Source of the DNA: Bacteroidota bacterium
Lineage (GTDB): Bacteria; Bacteroidota; Ignavibacteria; Ignavibacteriales; Ignavibacteriaceae
DNA length: 64,000 nt
Direction of reading: 5' to 3'
Assembly: GCA_021813585.1 (NCBI GenBank)
Contig: JAKAJV010000117.1
Coordinates: 1 to 64,000, forward strand
Position 1 is the first letter of the stretch. Each line of letters starts with the position of its first letter. Below the pieces are notes generated by a model. It searched no databases and was not told the DNA's origin. It saw only the letters and a program-made list of their open reading frames with translations. Positions 52,884 to 62,699 of this stretch are shown piece by piece. The position numbers were made by a program, and so were the translations under genes.

Positions 52884-54203
52884 ATGGCGAATAAATACTT
52901 TCCCGAAGTAAAAGAACCAATCCCATATGAAGGTAAAGATTCAAAAAATCCTCTAGCCTTTAAATATTATAATAAGGACCAAGTTGTCGGCGGACAAACG
53001 ATGAGCAGCCGCCTTAGGTTTGCCGTGGCCTACTGGCACACATTCATGAACTTCGGGTCGGATGTTTTCGGTTTGCCTAGCTTTAACCGCTTGTGGCGGA
53101 AAAGCAGCGATCCAATTACCCGGGCCAAAGATACAATGGAGGCTGCCTTTGAATTTTTTCAAAAGTTAGGCGTTGAATATTATTGTTTCCACGACCGGGA
53201 CATTTCACCGGCGGGTGAAAGTTATACGGAGACAAAGGAAAATCTTGAAACGATGGTAGGCTTTGCAAAAGAACTGCAGTCCGATACCGGAATTAAGCTG
53301 CTTTGGGGCACTGCAAACTTATTCGGCGATCCGATTTATTCGCAGGGCGCTGCAACAAGCCCCAACGCCCACGTAATGGCTAATGCAGCGGCTCAAGTTA
53401 AAAATGCAATTGAGGCTACTTATGAGCTCGGCGGAGAAAACTACGTTTTTTGGGGCGGCCGCGAAGGATATGATACACTCCTGAATACAGATATAAGAAG
53501 AGAACAGGAACAGATGGCCCGCTTCCTAAATATGGCGGTGGACTATAAACAGAAAATAAATTTTAAGGGTCAATTCCTAATAGAGCCCAAGCCTTGCGAG
53601 CCAACCAAGCACCAGTACGATTCGGACGCAGCTACTACACTTTATTTTCTAAAGGAATTCGACCTAATCGATCATTTTAAACTGAATATTGAAGCCAACC
53701 ACGCAACACTTGCCGGAAGTTCGTTTGAACATGAGCTTGCAGTTGCTTCCGCTGCCGGGAAGCTTGGCAGTGTTGATGCCAACAGGGGCGATTACCTGCT
53801 CGGATGGGATACCGATCAATTCCCTACCGATGTGTACAGCACTACCTTAGCTATGCTGATAATTCTTAATCAAGGCGGATTGGGAAGCGGCGGACTGAAC
53901 TTTGACGCTAAAGTAAGACGAAGCTCTACCGATCCTGTCGACCTTTTCTATGCGCATATCGGCGGGATGGATGCGTTCGCGCGCGGATTATTAATTGCCG
54001 ACAAAATAATTGAAGATAAAATTTTAAGCGAACTGGTAAATGAAAGATACAGCAGCTTCAATTCCGGCATCGGCAAAAAAATTATGTCCAAACAGGTAGG
54101 CTTGGAGGACCTTGAAATGTGGATTAGAGGAGAAGATAAGCCTGTTCTTAAAAGCGGACGGCAGGAGTTACTAGAGAATATTTTAAACTCATATATTTTT
54201 TAA
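52884..54203 (+). CDS. xylA: Xylose isomerase
   Basis: YYCFHDRDISP, GTANLFGDPIYSQGAATSPN, VFWGGREGYDTLLNTD, FLIEPKPCEPTKHQYD, NIEANHATLAGSSFEHEL, LLGWDTDQFPTD. Confidence 0.96.
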   Translation: MANKYFPEVKEPIPYEGKDSKNPLAFKYYNKDQVVGGQTMSSRLRFAVAYWHTFMNFGSDVFGLPSFNRLWRKSSDPITRAKDTMEAAFEFFQKLGVEYYCFHDRDISPAGESYTETKENLETMVGFAKELQSDTGIKLLWGTANLFGDPIYSQGAATSPNAHVMANAAAQVKNAIEATYELGGENYVFWGGREGYDTLLNTDIRREQEQMARFLNMAVDYKQKINFKGQFLIEPKPCEPTKHQYDSDAATTLYFLKEFDLIDHFKLNIEANHATLAGSSFEHELAVASAAGKLGSVDANRGDYLLGWDTDQFPTDVYSTTLAMLIILNQGGLGSGGLNFDAKVRRSSTDPVDLFYAHIGGMDAFARGLLIADKIIEDKILSELVNERYSSFNSGIGKKIMSKQVGLEDLEMWIRGEDKPVLKSGRQELLENILNSYIF

Positions 54204-54227
54204 GACTATTTTTTATGGTAATTCAAA

Positions 54228-56552
54228 ATGAATGAAAAAATGTTTCGGTATGAAGAATCATCAATTCAGGAAGATTTATCCGATTATAAAGATCCAAAAT
54301 TACCAATAGAAAAGAGAGTTGCCGGCCTAATAAACAGGATGACGGCTGAAGAGAAAGTTGCTCAAATGCTTTGTATATGGGGGCAAAAAAAGACGATGCT
54401 CTTTGACGAGGCTGGGAATATAAACCTTGAGCAGCTTGGCCTTTATCTTCCATACGGAATCGGCCAGATAGGGAGGCTAAGCGACACAAACGACGGGTTA
54501 AATGCGCTGGAAATGGCTCATCTGGCAAACTCGATCCAAAAATATTTTGTAGAAGAGACCCGGCTGGGCATACCGGTATTCTTTCATGAAGAATGCCTCC
54601 ACGGGCTGGTGGCCAAAGATGCAACCAGCTATCCGCAGCCTATAGGTTTGGCATCTACATTTAATCCGGAACTTATCGAGGAAATATTTTCGGCAATCGC
54701 CTCCGAGGCAAGATGCAGAGGCGTGCACCAGGCGCTTACTCCAGTGCTGGATGTTGCCCGCGACCCCCGGTGGGGACGCGTTGAAGAAACTTTCGGCGAA
54801 GACCCGTATTTAATTTCCCGTATGGGAATAGCGGCTGTAAAAGGCCTGCAGGGAAACGGCAGCTTTGAAGATAAAAATAAAATTCTGGCTACATTAAAAC
54901 ATTTTGCCGCTCACGGGCAGCCGGAGTCGGGCACTAACTGCGCGCCGGCAAACTTTTCTGAGCGCTTATTAAGAGATACTTATCTCTTCACTTTTAAAGA
55001 GGTGATAAAAAAAGGCAACGCCAAAAGCGTAATGGCTTCATACAATGAAATTGACGGAGTGCCCTCTCATGCCAATGAATGGCTGTTAAAAGATATATTA
55101 AGAGACGAATGGGGATTTAAAGGTTTTGTTGTTTCCGATTATTATGCCATAACCGAGCTTAACCGGAAAGAAGATACGATCAGTCATTCGCTTGCAAAGG
55201 ATAAAAGCGAAGCTGCTTTACTCTCAGCAAAAGCCGGTGTGAATATTGAGCTGCCGGATATGGATTGTTACCCGGAATTGCTGAACCTTGTTCAAAGCGG
55301 AAGGCTGGAGGAATCGGTGCTGGATGAGCTGGTTTCTTCTATGTTGTATTATAAATTTAAGCTGGGCTTGTTTGATGACCCTTATATATTGCCGGACTCG
55401 GAACAGAATGAATTGAGGATTCAAAAGAACAGGCAGATTGCGCTTAAGGCTGCACTAGAGACGATAACTTTATTGAAGAATGAAAAAAATATACTTCCGC
55501 TTAAGCTTAAGAAAGGAAGTACCCTTGCAGTAATAGGGCCGAATGCCGACCGGCGCTTGCTGGGCGGATACAGCGGCCAACCGAAATATTATACTTCCGT
55601 TCTTCAGGGTATAAAAGATAAAGTGGGCATGGATATAAATGTTCTTTACAGCGAGGGCTGTAAGATTACAGTTAACGGCGCGTGGGAAGAAGATTCGGTT
55701 GTTTTGCCCGATCCTAAGGATGACCGCATATCAATACGTAAAGCGGTTTCAACTGCTAAAAAAGCCGATGCGGTGATCCTTGTTCTGGGAGAAAATGAGC
55801 AGATATCTAGGGAGGCGTGGAGTAAAATTCATCTGGGCGACAGAGCCAGCCTGGAATTGTTCGGTATGCAGAACGAGCTTGCTAAAGCAATATTGAAAAC
55901 CGGCAAGCCTGTTGTTACTTTGCTGTTTAACGGTAGACCCAACTCCTTTAATTTTATTAACGAAAACGTACCGGCAATTTTAGAGTGCTGGTACCTAGGG
56001 CAGGAGACAGGCCGCGCGGTTGCCGAAGTATTATTCGGAAGCTACAATCCGGGCGGAAAGCTTCCAATTTCAATTCCAAGGTCTGTCGGGCATATTCCGT
56101 GTTATTATAATTATAAGCCGTCGGCACGGCGCGGTTATCTGTTTGACGATATCTCACCTCTCTATCCGTTCGGTTACGGATTAAGCTATACTAAATTCAG
56201 CTTCCAAAATTTAAGACTCGAGAAATCTTCTATAAGAATCGGCGAATCAGTTAATGTGTTGGTTGATGTTAAAAATACCGGAAGGAGAATCGGGACGGAA
56301 GTTGTTCAAATGTATATAAGAGATATGATAAGTTCCGTTACGAGACCTGTAAAGGAGTTGAAGGGATTTAAAAAAATTCAATTGAGGCCTGGCGAGACCG
56401 CCACGGTAAAATTGGTCGTTATGCCGGAACATCTTGCCTTTACAAATATAAGCAAAGAATTTACCATTGAGCCAGGCGAATTTGAAATTAAAGTCGGCAG
56501 CTCATCTAGCGATGAAGATTTAGCAAGCATAATGCTGTCGGTAATGGAATGA
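54228..56552 (+). CDS. GH3 beta-glycosidase (probable beta-xylosidase/beta-glucosidase)
   Basis: ALTPVLDVARDPRWGRVEETFGEDPYL, LKHFAAHGQPESGTNCAPANFSER, GFVVSDYYAI, C-terminal FnIII-like domain. Confidence 0.92.
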   Translation: MNEKMFRYEESSIQEDLSDYKDPKLPIEKRVAGLINRMTAEEKVAQMLCIWGQKKTMLFDEAGNINLEQLGLYLPYGIGQIGRLSDTNDGLNALEMAHLANSIQKYFVEETRLGIPVFFHEECLHGLVAKDATSYPQPIGLASTFNPELIEEIFSAIASEARCRGVHQALTPVLDVARDPRWGRVEETFGEDPYLISRMGIAAVKGLQGNGSFEDKNKILATLKHFAAHGQPESGTNCAPANFSERLLRDTYLFTFKEVIKKGNAKSVMASYNEIDGVPSHANEWLLKDILRDEWGFKGFVVSDYYAITELNRKEDTISHSLAKDKSEAALLSAKAGVNIELPDMDCYPELLNLVQSGRLEESVLDELVSSMLYYKFKLGLFDDPYILPDSEQNELRIQKNRQIALKAALETITLLKNEKNILPLKLKKGSTLAVIGPNADRRLLGGYSGQPKYYTSVLQGIKDKVGMDINVLYSEGCKITVNGAWEEDSVVLPDPKDDRISIRKAVSTAKKADAVILVLGENEQISREAWSKIHLGDRASLELFGMQNELAKAILKTGKPVVTLLFNGRPNSFNFINENVPAILECWYLGQETGRAVAEVLFGSYNPGGKLPISIPRSVGHIPCYYNYKPSARRGYLFDDISPLYPFGYGLSYTKFSFQNLRLEKSSIRIGESVNVLVDVKNTGRRIGTEVVQMYIRDMISSVTRPVKELKGFKKIQLRPGETATVKLVVMPEHLAFTNISKEFTIEPGEFEIKVGSSSSDEDLASIMLSVME

Positions 56553-56766
56553 ATTATTTTAAATTTTTATTCGTTCAATTAAAATATTAATATTACCCCG
56601 GGATTATTCCCGAAAGCTGATTAGGAATTGAGAGCGTAATAATACCGAGAAAGAGATTCTGACAGTTGCAAAGCGACGGTGAATAAGTGAAATATTTTTG
56701 TGCGTGTTTTATTGCAAAAATCTTGAAGTTACGGTCTAATAACTTTTAAAACACATGGAGTAATTT

Positions 56767-58185
56767 GTGCAAGACACAGCAGAAAAACTGTCCGTCAAAG
56801 AAAAAATCGGTTTCAGTTTGGGCGATTGCGCGTCGAACCTTTTTTTTCAAACCTTCATTCTTTTCCTGTTAATCTTTTATACCGATGTGTTCGGCCTTCC
56901 GGCGGCAGCCGTAGGAACAATGTTCCTTATAACACGTATTTGGGATGCTTTCTTCGATCCGGTAATTGGCATTATTTCCGATCGGACTCAAACACGTTGG
57001 GGCAAGTTTCGCCCGTTCCTTTTGTGGTTTGCTCTGCCTTTTGCAATAATCGGCATATTAACGTTTACAACTCCCGGCTTTGATAATACGGGTAAATTAA
57101 TCTATGCTTACATTACTTACTCGTTTATGATGATGATTTATTCTGCGATCAATGTTCCTTATTCCGCACTGATGGGAGTGCTTACTTCAAATTCCGAACA
57201 GCGTGTTATACTTTCTTCTTACCGGTTTGTAGCTGCTTTCTCAGGTGGCTTTATCGTTCAAGGTGCTACTTTATATCTAGTTAGTTTTTTAGGGCATGGA
57301 AACCTGCAAGTTGGATGGAAGCTAGCTATGGCAACAATAGCAGGACTTGCCTTTGTTCTTTTCATGGTAACATTTTTAACTACAAAGGAAAGAGTAAGCC
57401 CGCCCAAGGAACAAAAGACGCAGGTTAAATTAGATTTAAAAGACCTGATTACAAATAAACCCTGGCTGCTAATAGCCGGTGCAACTATCTTCCAGTTGAT
57501 CTATATTGTTATGCGCAGCTCTTCCATAGCCTATTATTTCAAATACTATATCGGCGATCAACAGTGGAACCTTTTCGGCCATGTCTTTAATATGACGTTC
57601 GACGACTTCACTTCCTCGTTTTTGATGTCCGGGACAATTGCCACCGTTATCGGCGCAATTCTTACAAAATGGTTTTCCGGAATTTTTGACAAGAAGATTA
57701 CATACCTAAGCTTTCTGATATCAAGCGCTGTTTTGTGCAGTATATTCTATTTTCTTACTCCTCAAAATATTACCGTAATTTATATTTTAAACTTAATGGT
57801 TTCTTTTTTCTTCGGTCCGGTTTCTACGCTTCAATGGGCTATGTATACCGATGCAGCAGATTATTCGGAATGGAAAAACAACCGCCGTGCAACCGGGCTG
57901 GTTATGGCGGCGTCGCTTTTTGCTTTAAAGCTAGGTCTGTCGCTGGGTGGTGCTTTCGTCGGGTGGATTCTAGCTTACCACGGATATATTGCCAACCAAG
58001 CTCAATCGCCCGACTCTATGCGCGGGATAATTTTACTGATGAGCTTTTATCCGGCCATATTCGGGGTTGCCGGCGGCCTGCTTATGCTGTTCTATCCTTT
58101 AACAAACAAAATGATGATAAAGATTGAAGAGGATTTAACCGCAAGACGCAAATCGAGCAAAGTCGATCTTGTTAGTGCATCATAA
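56767..58185 (+). CDS. GPH-family (MFS) glycoside/xyloside:cation symporter
   Basis: GDCASNLFFQTFILFLLIFYTDVFGL, DAFFDPVIGIISDRTQTRWGKFRPFLLW, YTDAADYSEWKNNRRATGLVMAAS. Confidence 0.9.
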   Translation: MQDTAEKLSVKEKIGFSLGDCASNLFFQTFILFLLIFYTDVFGLPAAAVGTMFLITRIWDAFFDPVIGIISDRTQTRWGKFRPFLLWFALPFAIIGILTFTTPGFDNTGKLIYAYITYSFMMMIYSAINVPYSALMGVLTSNSEQRVILSSYRFVAAFSGGFIVQGATLYLVSFLGHGNLQVGWKLAMATIAGLAFVLFMVTFLTTKERVSPPKEQKTQVKLDLKDLITNKPWLLIAGATIFQLIYIVMRSSSIAYYFKYYIGDQQWNLFGHVFNMTFDDFTSSFLMSGTIATVIGAILTKWFSGIFDKKITYLSFLISSAVLCSIFYFLTPQNITVIYILNLMVSFFFGPVSTLQWAMYTDAADYSEWKNNRRATGLVMAASLFALKLGLSLGGAFVGWILAYHGYIANQAQSPDSMRGIILLMSFYPAIFGVAGGLLMLFYPLTNKMMIKIEEDLTARRKSSKVDLVSAS

Positions 58186-58199
58186 AAATTATTTTGTCT

Positions 58200-59453
58200 A
58201 TGGAAAGGAAAATTTTTTTTTTCATATTAATATTTCCAGCCATCGTTTGTGCAGGGAATAAAACTTCACCCGGTACTTCTGCTTCCGGGAAATACCCCAA
58301 CCTGTTTGTAGAGCTGCTGCATAAAAGCCGGCCGCAGGTCATGTCTAAAATCGACAGCGCATTCAGCCAATTATTTTACGGCGACGATAAAACTCAGAGG
58401 GTATTCTATCCCGCCGGTTCGGATATGGGTTACATAGAGGATATCAACAACCTGGATGTCCGCACCGAGGGTATGTCCTACGGTATGATGATAGCGGTTC
58501 AGTTGAACAAAAAGGAACTGTTCGACAGGCTTTGGAAATGGGCAAAGACCTACATGCAGTTCCAAAGCGGGCAGCATAAAGATTTTTTTGCATGGCACTG
58601 CAATACCGACGGGACAGTACTTGATTCAAGCTCCGCATCCGACGGCGAGCAGTGGTTCGTTATGTCTTTATTTTTCGCCGATGCAAGGTGGGGGAACGGC
58701 GGCGGTATTTTTAATTATAAAACCGAAGCTCTAAAAATCCTGGATGCAATGCTGTCCAAATCCGATTCTTCGGACAGCGGGGAAGTAGTTACCAATATGT
58801 TCAACAAAAATTACAGGCTGGTAGTTTTTGTTCCCAACGGAAAGGCCGACGGCTTTACCGATCCGTCGTACGTGCTGCCTCACTATTACGAGCTTTGGGC
58901 AAGATGGGCAGATAAGAATAATAACTTCTGGTGCGAGGCAGCTCGGGCAGGAAGAAAATTTTTAAAAGCTGCTGCCGATACCATTACAGGTTTAACTCCG
59001 GACTATTGCAGATTTGACGGTAAGCCTTTAAAGTGGCTGGCTGGGGGTCATAACAATTTTCAGTACGATGCATGGCGCGTTGCGATGAATGCAGCAGTTG
59101 ATTATCAATGGTTCGGAAAAGATAAGTGGGAAGTTACCGAATGCAGCAAGCTTCAGGATTTTTTTTACTCCCAGGGCTTAAGCAGCTACGGCAACATTTT
59201 TACTTTAGACGGTAAAAAATTATCAAGCAGCCACAGCGCAGGCCTTGTTGCAATGAACGCTGTTGCCTCCCTGGCTTCCGACTTTAAGAATAAAAAAGAT
59301 TTTGTCGAGGAATTATGGAATGCCCCTGTACCGGAAGGTAGATACAGGTATTACGACGGAATGCTTTATATGCTGGCTATGCTGCAGGTGAGCGGCAATT
59401 TTAGGATTTATGATCCTCCGGGAAACCATGTTACCAAATGTACGAACGATTAA
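58200..59453 (+). CDS. GH8 glycosidase, probable reducing-end xylose-releasing exo-oligoxylanase
   Basis: DVRTEGMSYGMMIAVQLNKKELFDRLWKWAKTYM, FFAWHCNTDGTVLDSSSASDGEQWFVMSLFFADARWG. Confidence 0.87.
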   Translation: MERKIFFFILIFPAIVCAGNKTSPGTSASGKYPNLFVELLHKSRPQVMSKIDSAFSQLFYGDDKTQRVFYPAGSDMGYIEDINNLDVRTEGMSYGMMIAVQLNKKELFDRLWKWAKTYMQFQSGQHKDFFAWHCNTDGTVLDSSSASDGEQWFVMSLFFADARWGNGGGIFNYKTEALKILDAMLSKSDSSDSGEVVTNMFNKNYRLVVFVPNGKADGFTDPSYVLPHYYELWARWADKNNNFWCEAARAGRKFLKAAADTITGLTPDYCRFDGKPLKWLAGGHNNFQYDAWRVAMNAAVDYQWFGKDKWEVTECSKLQDFFYSQGLSSYGNIFTLDGKKLSSSHSAGLVAMNAVASLASDFKNKKDFVEELWNAPVPEGRYRYYDGMLYMLAMLQVSGNFRIYDPPGNHVTKCTND

Positions 59454-59473
59454 AACAATGAGCGGGTATTAGG

Positions 59474-62461
59474 ATGAATTTAACCGGCGGCAGAAATTTT
59501 ATCAGAAAGAAATTAGTAAAGCAAAATTGTGTACAGCATAGACTTGCTGTTATGTTTTCGGCAGTTATTTTATCGTTATTAACCGGCTTGGTACCAATCT
59601 TCGCGCAAAATGTAGATTCATATATAGGCTTTAATAAAGAGAATGGCTGCTTCGCAATTTCAGCCGGCGGTAAATCAACTCCGTTATATATCGGCAAGGA
59701 AGACTATCCGGGAGTTATCCGCGCGCTGGGCGACCTTCAAAACGATATTGGTAATGTAACTAATACAAAGCCCGCGCTGTCAATCGGCGCTGTCCCCGAA
59801 TCGGATTATTTGATTATTGCAGGTACGCTTGGTAAAAGCCACGTTGTAGATAAACTGGTTAAGGAAAAAAAAATAGACGTCGATGGAGTTGCAGGCCAAT
59901 GGGAAGCGACGGCAATTCAAATTGTCGATAATCCTTTGCCGGGTGTAAAGCGCGCATTAGTCATAGCGGGCAGCGATAAGCGCGGAACGATATACGGGAT
60001 TTACGATATCTCGAAAAATATTGGCGTTTCACCCTGGTATTGGTGGGCAGACGTGCCTGCAAAAAAACATTCAGCTCTTTATGTAACGCCGGGTAATCAT
60101 AAGCTTGGTCCGCCGGCCGTTAAATACAGGGGCTTTTTCATAAATGATGAAGCGCCCTCGTTAACCGGATGGGCTTATAAAAAATACGGCGGGCTCAATC
60201 ATCATTTTTATGAAAGGGTATTTGAGCTATTGCTAAGGTTAAAGGCAAATTATTTATGGCCAGCAATGTGGGACAATAATTTTGACGACGACGATCCGCT
60301 GAACCAGAAGCTTGCCGATGAGTACGGGATAGTAATGGGTACTTCGCACCACGAGCCGATGATGCGCTCTTGGAAAGAATGGCCTAAGTACGGACACGGC
60401 GATTGGAATTACCAGACCAACGACAGCACGCTTAGAGAATACTGGCGGCAAGGCATTAAGAGGATGAATAATTATGAAAGCATAATAACCCTGGGTATGC
60501 GCGGCAACGGCGACGAGGCGATGAGCCAGACTGCAAATATCGGCTTGCTGGAAAGAATAATTTCCGATCAAAGAAAAATTATTGGCGAGGTTACAGGCAA
60601 GGATGTAACTACAATTCCGCAGGTTTGGGCGCTCTATAAAGAAGTTCAGGATTACTACGACAAAGGAATGCGCGTACCGGATGATGTTACCCTGCTGTTA
60701 TGCGACGACAATTGGGGGAACCTGCGCAAGCTTCCTAACCTGCCTGCCGGTAAGCATGGACCGGATGCCAGGCCCCGCAAAGGCGGCTACGGAATTTATT
60801 ACCACTTCGACTTTGTAGGCGGCCCGAGAAATTATAAGTGGCTTAACACTAACCAGATTGAAAGGACCTGGGAACAAATGCATCTTGCCTACAAGTACGG
60901 CGTTAAGCAGATATGGATAGTAAATGTTGGCGATATTAAACCGATGGAATTCCCGATCAGCTTCTTTATGGATTATGCGTGGAACCCGGATAAAATAACT
61001 GCGCAGGATTTGCCTAAATATTATCAACAATGGGCGGCGCAGCAGTTCGGCAAAAAGTACTCAAAGCAGATAGCCAATATTTTAAGCATGTATACAAAGT
61101 ATAATGCAAGACGGAAGCCGGAGCTTCTTTCACCGGATACATATAGTTTAACTCATTACCACGAAGCGGAAACCGTGGTAGGCAGCTACAATAAGATTGC
61201 CGCAGAGGCTGAAAAGATTAATTCTGATCTTCCTAAGGAATACAAGGCCGCTTTCTATCAGCTTGTTCTTTATCCGGTTCTAGCCTGTGCAAATTTAAAT
61301 GATCTGTACGTAACAGCCGGACTAAATAACTTGTATGCGTTGCAGGGACGCGCTGCAACGGATAGCCTAGCTCTAGAAGTTAAAAAGCTTTTTCAAAAAG
61401 ATGCCGGGCTTTCCCATTACTATAATAAAGTTATGGCAGGCGGCAAATGGGACCACATGATGGACCAGACGCATATCGGCTATACAAGCTGGCAGCAGCC
61501 CGATTCGAACATAATGCCTGCAGTAAAAGAAATTACTCTTCCCGATTCATCATTAATGGGAGTTGCAATTGAAGGCACGGCCGAATGGCTGCCGGAAGAC
61601 GGCACAGGATTAACGCTGCCGGAATTTGATCCGTTCAACCGCCAATCATATTACATTGATATTTTTAACCGGGGCAGAATTCCTTTTAATTGCTCTATTA
61701 AAGCCGGAGATAAATGGATAAAGATCAGTTCACAATCAGCCGAAATTAATTTGCAGAAAAGAATATGGATAAGCGTTGATTGGCGTGCTGCGCCTGAAGG
61801 TGAGCATACCGTACCGATTACCATTACCGGCCCGAATAAAAGCAAGTTATTAGTATATGCAAAGGTTTTTAATCCCTCATCGCCTAAAAGGGATAATGTG
61901 AACGGATTTATTGAAAGCAACGGTTACGTTTCTATTGAAGCCGATAACTACACTAAAGCAGTCGGCTCGGCTTTAATCCATTGGCAGATAATTCCTAACC
62001 TGGGCAGAACAAATTCTTCAGTTACTCCGTTCCCGGTAACATCGGCGGCTCAAACTCCAGGCGGCAGCAGTCCCCATCTTGAATACAAGATTTATTTCTT
62101 TGGCAAAGGCGATGTTAAGGTAAGCGCATATTTTTCTCCGACTCTTAAATTTCATAACACCGATCTTCATTATGCAATTTCGTTTGATGACGGGAAACCT
62201 GTAGTAGTGAATATGACTCCGGATTCGAACTATGCTGATTTAAACCAGGACAGTCTGTGGAACCAATGGGTTGCCGGTAATATAAACATTGAAACAACAA
62301 CACTGAGCGTTAAGAATACCGGCGAGCATATTCTGAAGTACTGGATGATAGATCCCGGCATCGATCTTCAAAAGATAGTTATCGACGCAGGAGGCCTTAA
62401 GCAAAGCTACTTAGGTCCGCCTGAAAGCTTTTATAGAAATATTAATAAAGGACATAATTAA
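59474..62461 (+). CDS. GH115 alpha-(4-O-methyl)-glucuronidase
   Basis: KRGTIYGIYDISKNIGVSPWYWWADVP, RGFFINDEAPSLTGWA, LKANYLWPAMWDNNF, IVMGTSHHEPMMR, TLGMRGNGDEAM, IWIVNVGDIKPMEFPISFFMDYAWNP. Confidence 0.93.
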   Translation: MNLTGGRNFIRKKLVKQNCVQHRLAVMFSAVILSLLTGLVPIFAQNVDSYIGFNKENGCFAISAGGKSTPLYIGKEDYPGVIRALGDLQNDIGNVTNTKPALSIGAVPESDYLIIAGTLGKSHVVDKLVKEKKIDVDGVAGQWEATAIQIVDNPLPGVKRALVIAGSDKRGTIYGIYDISKNIGVSPWYWWADVPAKKHSALYVTPGNHKLGPPAVKYRGFFINDEAPSLTGWAYKKYGGLNHHFYERVFELLLRLKANYLWPAMWDNNFDDDDPLNQKLADEYGIVMGTSHHEPMMRSWKEWPKYGHGDWNYQTNDSTLREYWRQGIKRMNNYESIITLGMRGNGDEAMSQTANIGLLERIISDQRKIIGEVTGKDVTTIPQVWALYKEVQDYYDKGMRVPDDVTLLLCDDNWGNLRKLPNLPAGKHGPDARPRKGGYGIYYHFDFVGGPRNYKWLNTNQIERTWEQMHLAYKYGVKQIWIVNVGDIKPMEFPISFFMDYAWNPDKITAQDLPKYYQQWAAQQFGKKYSKQIANILSMYTKYNARRKPELLSPDTYSLTHYHEAETVVGSYNKIAAEAEKINSDLPKEYKAAFYQLVLYPVLACANLNDLYVTAGLNNLYALQGRAATDSLALEVKKLFQKDAGLSHYYNKVMAGGKWDHMMDQTHIGYTSWQQPDSNIMPAVKEITLPDSSLMGVAIEGTAEWLPEDGTGLTLPEFDPFNRQSYYIDIFNRGRIPFNCSIKAGDKWIKISSQSAEINLQKRIWISVDWRAAPEGEHTVPITITGPNKSKLLVYAKVFNPSSPKRDNVNGFIESNGYVSIEADNYTKAVGSALIHWQIIPNLGRTNSSVTPFPVTSAAQTPGGSSPHLEYKIYFFGKGDVKVSAYFSPTLKFHNTDLHYAISFDDGKPVVVNMTPDSNYADLNQDSLWNQWVAGNINIETTTLSVKNTGEHILKYWMIDPGIDLQKIVIDAGGLKQSYLGPPESFYRNINKGHN

Positions 62462-62485
62462 AAATTGGTAACGGAAAAAAATTTT

Positions 62486-62600
62486 GGTCAAGTATTTTTG
62501 TTATTCAAAATACGGTTTGCTGGAAACGGAGAGTAATAGATGAGTAGATTTTTTACTCCTTTTTTATCTCTTATTTTTTTACTCTCCGTTTCGCTTGACC
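62486..62600. repeat. Nested inverted repeats: GGTCAAG/CTTGACC outside, perfect 14-bp GAAACGGAGAGTAA/TTACTCTCCGTTTC inside
   Basis: Arms at 62486-62492 and 62594-62600; 62523-62536 and 62579-62592. Confidence 0.8.
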
Positions 62601-62699
62601 TTGCATGCTGCAACATTGCTTGGTATGCCGTCGCAAAATATTTAATATTTTGATTGGATTAACCACAAAGGGAAGAACGAAGCGTATAGATTTTTTTTA

